Below, in pieces: positions 41,099-44,771 of a DNA stretch of 44,771 nucleotides. The notes below the pieces were generated by a model, which saw nothing but the letters and a program-made list of their open reading frames with translations, was not told the origin of the DNA and searched no databases. Source of the DNA: JAKSCF01 sp028279945 (GTDB lineage: Bacteria > Bacillota > Clostridia > Peptostreptococcales > JAAYPU01); NCBI GenBank assembly GCA_028279945.1, contig JANQMT010000142.1, forward strand, positions 1 to 44,771. Direction: 5' to 3'. Within the stretch, counting starts at the first letter, position 1. The number at the start of each line of letters is the position of its first letter. The position numbers were made by a program, and so were the translations under genes.

Positions 41099-41602
41099 AT
41101 GAATAACTACATAGAAAAACTTATTTCAGGAACTAAGCCGATATGGGCTTTTTTTATTTCTTGTATTAATTATGTTCTATTTCCAGACAAAGCTTACCAG
41201 ACTGCGGCAATCGCGGTAGGTGGGGCTATACTATTAGACATTATAACTAAGTATATAGCTCTCAGCAAAGGAGCTGGCGGCTATCAGAAAGCAGTTAAAA
41301 CTAAAATAATTTATTCTAAAACATTATGGGACGGCACCAGGATTAAACTGGTGTCGTATTTAATTGTTTTTATATTAGCAGGACTGAGTTATCGGGTGAC
41401 TATGCTGACACAAGTTAGTGTTTTTCTTGCTACGGTAGTTTATACGGTGATATTTCTCCGCGAAGCTCAATCAATATTAGAAAATTTATGTGAGGCCGGG
41501 GCTGATCTAAAATGGTTACTTATATGGACCAGGAAGAAAGAGAAACAGATCCTTGAAGCTGAAGGAAAAGAACAAGAGGGTGAAGACATTGAAAAAATTT
41601 GA
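41099..41602 (+). CDS. Phage holin (toxin secretion/phage lysis family)
   Basis: A 167-residue membrane protein. ATG 41099 follows AGAGGGG; an open frame continues upstream into xkdX but lacks a ribosome binding site. Hydrophobic helices lie at about 14-32 (IWAFFISCINYVLFPDKAY), 36-52 (AAIAVGGAILLDIITKY), 85-101 and 107-121. The KTIIYSKTLWDGTRIK-like loop (TKIIYSKTLWDG) and GAG motif are those of the TcdE/Cph1-type holin family (Holin_4). It makes membrane holes that release the endolysin. Its charged tail overlaps the endolysin start. Confidence 0.88.
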   Translation: MNNYIEKLISGTKPIWAFFISCINYVLFPDKAYQTAAIAVGGAILLDIITKYIALSKGAGGYQKAVKTKIIYSKTLWDGTRIKLVSYLIVFILAGLSYRVTMLTQVSVFLATVVYTVIFLREAQSILENLCEAGADLKWLLIWTRKKEKQILEAEGKEQEGEDIEKI

Positions 41603-42269
41603 AATCTTGGTAGTTGATGAATTAATCAAGCAGTTAGACAAATATACCTATAAGCAGCTGCATATCCATCACACCTGGAAGCCTAGCCACAAAGATTTTG
41701 ATGGAAAAAATCACATAGCTCTGCAGCAAGGTATGTATAACTATCATGTTAATCAATTGAAATGGTCTGATATAGGACAGCATGTTACATTGATGCCTGA
41801 TGGTTGGCTTGTGACAGGAAGAGATTTTTTCATGATGCCGGCCAGTATAAAAGGATGGAATGAAAGCGCATTTGCAGTTGAGATGTTAGGCAACTTTGAC
41901 AAAGGTAAGGATATCCTAAAAGGCAAGCAAAAGGATAGCATATTGAAGCTTACTCGGTATTTTATCAACCGGTTTGGAACTGAGAGTGTGAAGTTCCATA
42001 ATGAGGGACCGGGTGTAGTTAAGACGTGTCCAGGATCCAGTATTAAGAAAAAAGTATTCATGGAGGAGGTTATGGCCATGGGAAGAGTATTTAAGGATGT
42101 AGAGGATAATCGTTGGTCAGCTGAGTATATAGCAGCTGCAAAAGAACTAGGATTGATTAAAGGTGATGGTGATGGAACCTTTAACCCAGAGGGTGCTTTA
42201 ACCAGAGAGCAAGCGGCAGTACTGATAGTACGCCTATACGAAAAAATTACAGGAAAGAAGGTAGTTTAA
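41589..42269 (+). CDS. Endolysin: N-acetylmuramoyl-L-alanine amidase with one SLH domain
   Basis: A 226-residue lysin. TTG 41589 is the likely start, after AAGAGGGTGA at 41574-41583; an in-frame ATG at 41553 has no ribosome binding site. Residues 20-160 are an Amidase_2 domain: zinc ligands are expected from HIHHTW (His27/28), the His of VKFHNEG, and Cys in VKTCPGS. One S-layer homology domain follows (~168-215: FKDVEDNRWSAEYIAAAKEL, GDGDGTFNPEGALTREQAAV), anchoring the enzyme to secondary wall polymer. There is no signal peptide, as expected for a holin-dependent lysin. Confidence 0.93.
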   Translation: MKKFEILVVDELIKQLDKYTYKQLHIHHTWKPSHKDFDGKNHIALQQGMYNYHVNQLKWSDIGQHVTLMPDGWLVTGRDFFMMPASIKGWNESAFAVEMLGNFDKGKDILKGKQKDSILKLTRYFINRFGTESVKFHNEGPGVVKTCPGSSIKKKVFMEEVMAMGRVFKDVEDNRWSAEYIAAAKELGLIKGDGDGTFNPEGALTREQAAVLIVRLYEKITGKKVV

Positions 42270-42270
42270 A

Positions 42271-42582
42271 ATGACAGGTGAAATGATTACTCAAATAGGC
42301 ATGGTGATAATAACAGTAATAGGTGCAATAGTGACTTATATTGTTGTACCTTACATCAAATCAAGAGCGACCGAAGCACAGCAAGATAATATTAAATCTT
42401 GGGTAGAAATTGCCGTACAAGCTGCAGAGCAACTCATGAATTCACCTGGAATGGGTGAGAATAAAAAACTATTTGTATTGAACTTTCTAAAGAGTAAAGG
42501 AATTACTTTATCAGAAGATCAATTAAATATACTGATTGAAGCTGCAGTATACCAAATTAATAACGTGAAAGCTACAAATTAA
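42271..42582 (+). CDS. LLH-family holin
   Basis: A 103-residue protein with one N-terminal membrane helix (MVIITVIGAIVTYIVVPYI) and a helical cytoplasmic part (NIKSWVEIAVQAAEQLMNSP ... LSEDQLNILIEAAVYQIN), matching the LL-H holin family. It begins one base after the endolysin stop. Having a four-helix holin before and an LLH holin after the lysin suggests that one acts as holin and the other as pinholin or antiholin. The late operon ends at the terminator just downstream. Confidence 0.88.
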   Translation: MTGEMITQIGMVIITVIGAIVTYIVVPYIKSRATEAQQDNIKSWVEIAVQAAEQLMNSPGMGENKKLFVLNFLKSKGITLSEDQLNILIEAAVYQINNVKATN

Positions 42583-42594
42583 CTCCTCCTTTTG

Positions 42595-42635
42595 AAAAGG
42601 CCCTTGTCTACTATGTTAGCTGGGGTCTTTTTAAG
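42595..42635 (+). terminator. Terminator of the late operon
   Basis: AAAAGGCCC (42595-42603) pairs with GGGGTCTTTT (42622-42631) with one or two wobble pairs across an ~18-base loop, followed by T-rich sequence. Confidence 0.6.
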
Positions 42636-42669
42636 TTTTTGAAGTATTGTAGTAGGAAAAGGAATAATG

Positions 42670-42678
42670 TGGTATAAT
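42670..42678 (+). promoter_or_regulatory. Extended -10 promoter of the DnaB-like gene
   Basis: TGG followed by TATAAT (42673-42678); TTGTAG at 42648-42653 is a poor -35 with a 19-base gap. The 131-base leader before ATG 42810 holds no other gene. Inverted 9-base copies TCTACTATG (42607-42615) and CATAGTAGA (42725-42733) flank the promoter. Confidence 0.6.
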
Positions 42679-42809
42679 TTGCATTAAAATAAAGGGGAAG
42701 TATAGAAGGACAGATATATGTCAGCATAGTAGAAAGTAAAACTAATCAAAACCCGGTATTTTAAGATAAGCGTTATATTCTAGATGTTTTAATTTAATGG
42801 GGTGTGAAA

Positions 42810-43682
42810 ATGGCAGATGTGAAAGAAAAAAATGATTTTAAGCAAGTAAAAGAAGAGCTTCTGTTCAATAAACTTAAACAATTAGATCAGAATGCAGAAA
42901 TAGGGTTACCAACTGGGTTTATGGATTTGGATGCTATAACCCAAGGATTAAAAAAATCTGAACTTATAGTAATCGGATCAAGACCTTCAATGGGGAAAAC
43001 ATCATTATTACTTAATATAGCTAGTTTCGTTTCAAAAAAGCATAAAAACGTTGTCTTCTTTAGCTTAGATATGACTTCAGAAAGAATAATAGAAAGATTA
43101 TTAAGTTTAAATTCTCTTGTTAAACAGAATAATATAATGGCTTCAGCATTATCAGCAAAAGATTGGGATAATTTATATATTGCTATTCAAGAATTATCCG
43201 ATAGTAATATGCTAATAAATGATAGTTGTATTTCGGTTAATGAAATATATGAAAAGAGCAGAGCGTTAGAAAGTAAATCAAAGGTAGATTTAATTCTAAT
43301 TGACGATTTTCAATTAATGTTTCTTGATGAAAAACTAGAAAATAGACACCAGGAGTTATCAAAAATACTAAGAATATTAAAAAAGTTAGCAAAGGAAATA
43401 AATTGCCCAATTATTATTACATCACAAGTTTCAAGAAATGTAGAGATTAGAGCAGATCATAGACCAATATTGCAAGATTTAAAAGAATCAGGGGCTTTAG
43501 AAGAATATGCTGATACAGTTATATTTTTATATATGGATGAGTATTATTATCCCGATTGTACAGAGAAACCGAATATTATGGAATTAATAATAGCAAAAAA
43601 TAAAACTGGAAGAACAGGAATTATTGAGCTTAAATTTTTAAAAAAATATTCCAAAATCACAAATGTATTCAAAGAAGAGTAG
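42810..43682 (+). CDS. DnaB C-terminal (RecA-fold) helicase domain, stand-alone
   Basis: A 290-residue protein; ATG 42810 follows ATGGGGTG. It corresponds to the replicative helicase ATPase domain only: PTGFMDLDAITQGLKKSELI, Walker A GSRPSMGKTS, VVFFSLDMTSE, Walker B LILIDDFQLM, IIITSQVSRNVE and DLKESGALEEYADTVIFLY. The N-terminal primase-binding domain of DnaB (~150 residues) is absent and no stop or frameshift upstream suggests it was lost recently. It lies outside the replication module, after lysis, with its own promoter, so it may be expressed in lysogeny. It could modulate host replication or DNA transactions; its function is unknown. Confidence 0.85.
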   Translation: MADVKEKNDFKQVKEELLFNKLKQLDQNAEIGLPTGFMDLDAITQGLKKSELIVIGSRPSMGKTSLLLNIASFVSKKHKNVVFFSLDMTSERIIERLLSLNSLVKQNNIMASALSAKDWDNLYIAIQELSDSNMLINDSCISVNEIYEKSRALESKSKVDLILIDDFQLMFLDEKLENRHQELSKILRILKKLAKEINCPIIITSQVSRNVEIRADHRPILQDLKESGALEEYADTVIFLYMDEYYYPDCTEKPNIMELIIAKNKTGRTGIIELKFLKKYSKITNVFKEE

Positions 43683-43755
43683 TGTGTTTGTCAGCGCTGT
43701 CTACTATAGTAAAGACTTTTCAATTTTTTTAAGAAGGTTACATTAATTATTAAAA

Positions 43756-43784
43756 AGAGATCCTGATCATGCTGTAGGATCTCT
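43756..43784 (-). terminator. Terminator of the minus-strand regulator
   Basis: AGAGATCCT (43756-43764) and AGGATCTCT (43776-43784) form a perfect 9-base stem; on the minus strand it is followed by TTTTT. The gene's TGA stop (43769-43767) lies in the 11-base loop. Confidence 0.85.
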
Positions 43785-44123
43785 ACTAAATTGTTTTAAA
43801 ATATCATAGTTTTCTCTGGTAGGGTACGCTTGTTTTTTTTCCCATCGAGCAATTGTTTTTCTGTGGACCCTAATGGCCTGTCCCAATTCATTTTGTGTAA
43901 ATTCTATAAATTTTCTTAATTGTTTTATCTTTTGTCCATAGTTAGAAGCTATAAATGCTAGATATTCATCATATAATAGGCTAGGAATAATACCAATAGC
44001 TTGTGCAATTCTATTACATAATTCCAATGAATGAATAAGCTGATTATTCTCATATCTTATAATAGTGGTCCGGTCAATGTTAGTTTTACAGCTTAGATTT
44101 TCCTGGGATAATCTATTTAGCAA
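43767..44123 (-). CDS. Double helix-turn-helix regulator next to attachment site, start unclear
   Basis: A minus-strand frame giving 118 residues from TTG 44123. It contains two XRE-type helix-turn-helix segments (LSQENLSCKTNIDRTTIIRY at ~5-24 and FTQNELGQAIRVHRKTIARW at ~75-94). The N-terminal HTH appears cut: in the same frame upstream, codons for VGGRIKYYRL belong to the conserved first helix, so the true protein starts earlier, yet no ATG, GTG or TTG occurs before the in-frame stop at 44240-44238. Either a rare start is used, the gene is damaged, or its start lies across the attachment site. It may regulate the neighbouring helicase gene or excision. Confidence 0.65.
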   Translation of the reverse strand: MLNRLSQENLSCKTNIDRTTIIRYENNQLIHSLELCNRIAQAIGIIPSLLYDEYLAFIASNYGQKIKQLRKFIEFTQNELGQAIRVHRKTIARWEKKQAYPTRENYDILKQFSRDPTA

Positions 44124-44194
44124 TCGATAGTATTTGATTCTGCCGCCAACGGATGAGAGGTTTGAAATGCTTTTTAATGTATCAATAGTTTTAC

Positions 44195-44200
44195 TATAAT
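44195..44200 (+). promoter_or_regulatory. TATAAT box upstream of the sigma-K fragment
   Basis: Perfect TATAAT 40 bases before ATG 44241, with only T-rich sequence at the -35 position. It lies inside the prophage end. Whether it drives transcription of the interrupted sigma fragment is unknown. Confidence 0.3.
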
Positions 44201-44228
44201 GAAATATTTCCGTAATGTATGAATAGCA

Positions 44229-44233
44229 AATGA
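44229..44233. other. Predicted right attachment core (AATGA) within sigK
   Basis: AATGA lies in codons for NE of the conserved sigma motif NEILM. From memory, AATGA is the 5-base core shared by the two ends of the B. subtilis skin element, at this same codon pair. Sigma-like coding homology begins here and none is visible upstream of 44220, where an in-frame TGA occurs, so the prophage/chromosome junction is placed here. The left copy lies outside the window. Confidence 0.7.
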
Positions 44234-44240
44234 GATTTTA

Positions 44241-44597
44241 ATGAATATAAGAGCGGGAAGAAAAAACCGAACAGAAGTATCTTTGCATGAACCCATTGGG
44301 ATTGACAAAGAAGGTAATGAAATCTCGTTCAATGATATTTTAGGAACAGATGCGGATAGCATTGTAGACGATGTTAATATCCGTATCCAGGTTAAAAAAT
44401 TATATAATAAAATATCATCCGTATTAAAAGGCAGAGAAAAAACCGTCATAATGTTAAGATACGGTCTAACAGGAGAAGGCTGCAAAACACAAAGAGAAAT
44501 AGCAAAAATGCTTGGGATTTCTCGTTCCTATGTTTCAAGAATTGAAAAGAAAGCTGTCACCAAATTAAGAGAAGCCTTTAATGGTGAGATTTGTTAA
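44241..44597 (+). CDS. sigK: C-terminal half of sporulation sigma-K (SpoIIIC-like), interrupted by prophage
   Basis: An 118-residue frame (homology extends 7 codons upstream to 44220, IANEILM). It carries sigma regions 3 and 4: TEVSLHEPIGIDKEGNEISF, DILGTDADSIVDDV, VLKGREKTVIMLRYGLTGEG, KTQREIAKMLGISRSYVSRI. These are the hallmarks of sigma-E/sigma-K proteins; the -35-recognising HTH is intact. Region 2 (the -10-binding part) is missing, so the fragment cannot act alone. The break at NEILM is the known skin insertion point in sigK, so I favour sigma-K over sigma-E. Excision of the prophage would restore the full gene in the mother cell. Confidence 0.85.
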   Translation: MNIRAGRKNRTEVSLHEPIGIDKEGNEISFNDILGTDADSIVDDVNIRIQVKKLYNKISSVLKGREKTVIMLRYGLTGEGCKTQREIAKMLGISRSYVSRIEKKAVTKLREAFNGEIC

Positions 44598-44624
44598 TAC
44601 ATAGCTATAAGGAGAGGATAGTTT

Positions 44625-44713
44625 ATTTAATTGCTCTGATGTAAGGCATGTTTTGTTTTCAATTAATAATTCAAAAGTTCTATATCCAATATGCTTACAT
44701 CAGAACAATTTAA
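44625..44713. repeat. 89-base palindromic element downstream of sigK
   Basis: Imperfect inverted arms of about 23 bases: 44625-44648, containing TCTGATGTAAGG, and 44691-44713, containing CTTACATCAGA, separated by ~42 bases of AT-rich sequence. They differ at only a few positions. This looks like a small MITE-like or REP-like element in host DNA rather than a terminator. The rest of 44598-44771 shows no gene. Confidence 0.6.
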
Positions 44714-44771
44714 TGTTAATTAGAAGAATAAGATATATACACCAAAAAACTTTACATGCCACAACATATTG

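Noticed and set aside
43699..43716. Second terminator after the DnaB-like gene
   Set aside because: The TACTATAGTA palindrome leaves no workable loop and the flanking arms mismatch, although T-rich sequence follows; kept only as a possible operator copy.
44174..44485. 103-aa minus-strand frame opposite the sigma-K fragment
   Set aside because: Antisense to well-conserved sigma regions; no independent coding evidence.

Overview
The window is most of a temperate, tailed bacteriophage genome (siphovirus architecture, HK97-type head) integrated in the chromosome of a low-GC, spore-forming Firmicute. A Clostridia host, possibly Alkaliphilus-like, is my best guess from the AT-rich codon use, the Gram-positive ribosome binding sites, the SLH domain on the endolysin and the sporulation sigma factor at the right edge; the genus cannot be fixed from this sequence. 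The left end of the prophage, where integrase and repressor should lie, is outside the window.

Layout. 1-3.6 kb: end of the lysogeny/early region (antirepressor, small early proteins, an AbrB-like regulator). 3.6-13.5 kb: replication and recombination (DUF2800 PD-(D/E)XK protein, gp2.5-like ssDNA-binding protein, family A DNA polymerase, PrimPol/VapE primase-helicase, VRR-NUC nuclease, SNF2-type helicase, HNH protein), with a cluster of GTAACYA repeats at 10.4-10.66 kb that looks like a replication origin. 13.5 kb: a sigma-region-4-like late regulator, then a terminator. 14.1-17.1 kb: two cargo cassettes with their own signals, a secreted Kelch/FN3/Big2 protein and a nucleoside-deoxyribosyltransferase-like protein with a 55-aa partner. 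17.1-21.4 kb: packaging (two terminase-small-subunit-like genes, an HNH/P-loop fusion, a proteasome-like Ntn hydrolase, the large terminase). 21.4-27.6 kb: portal, protease, capsid, connectors, tail tube. 27.6-41.1 kb: tail assembly chaperones with a -1 frameshift site, tape measure, Dit, Tal, a degenerate-metzincin tail protein, a 1489-aa fibre, XkdX. 41.1-42.6 kb: lysis (holin, SLH-anchored amidase, LLH holin). 42.6-44.2 kb: a separately promoted DnaB C-domain helicase and a minus-strand double-HTH regulator.

The right boundary is the most informative point. From about 44.22 kb the sequence encodes the C-terminal half of a sporulation sigma factor that looks like sigma-K, beginning exactly at the conserved NEILM motif and containing AATGA. 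This is the organisation of the B. subtilis and C. difficile skin elements, in which a prophage splits sigK and is excised in the mother cell during sporulation. I therefore read this as a complete-looking phage acting as a sigK intervening element.

A second theme is cargo. Three single genes lie on the minus strand inside plus-strand operons, and all encode membrane proteins (a tail-anchored protein, a K+ channel, a winged-helix-like protein with a C-terminal membrane helix). Three plus-strand genes sit in cassettes bounded by terminators, two of them with recognisable promoters. These are candidates for lysogenic conversion, superinfection exclusion or defence.

No tRNA, rRNA, CRISPR array, transposase or reverse transcriptase was seen. 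The only gene-poor stretch approaching 300 bases is 10429-10686, described as the candidate origin.
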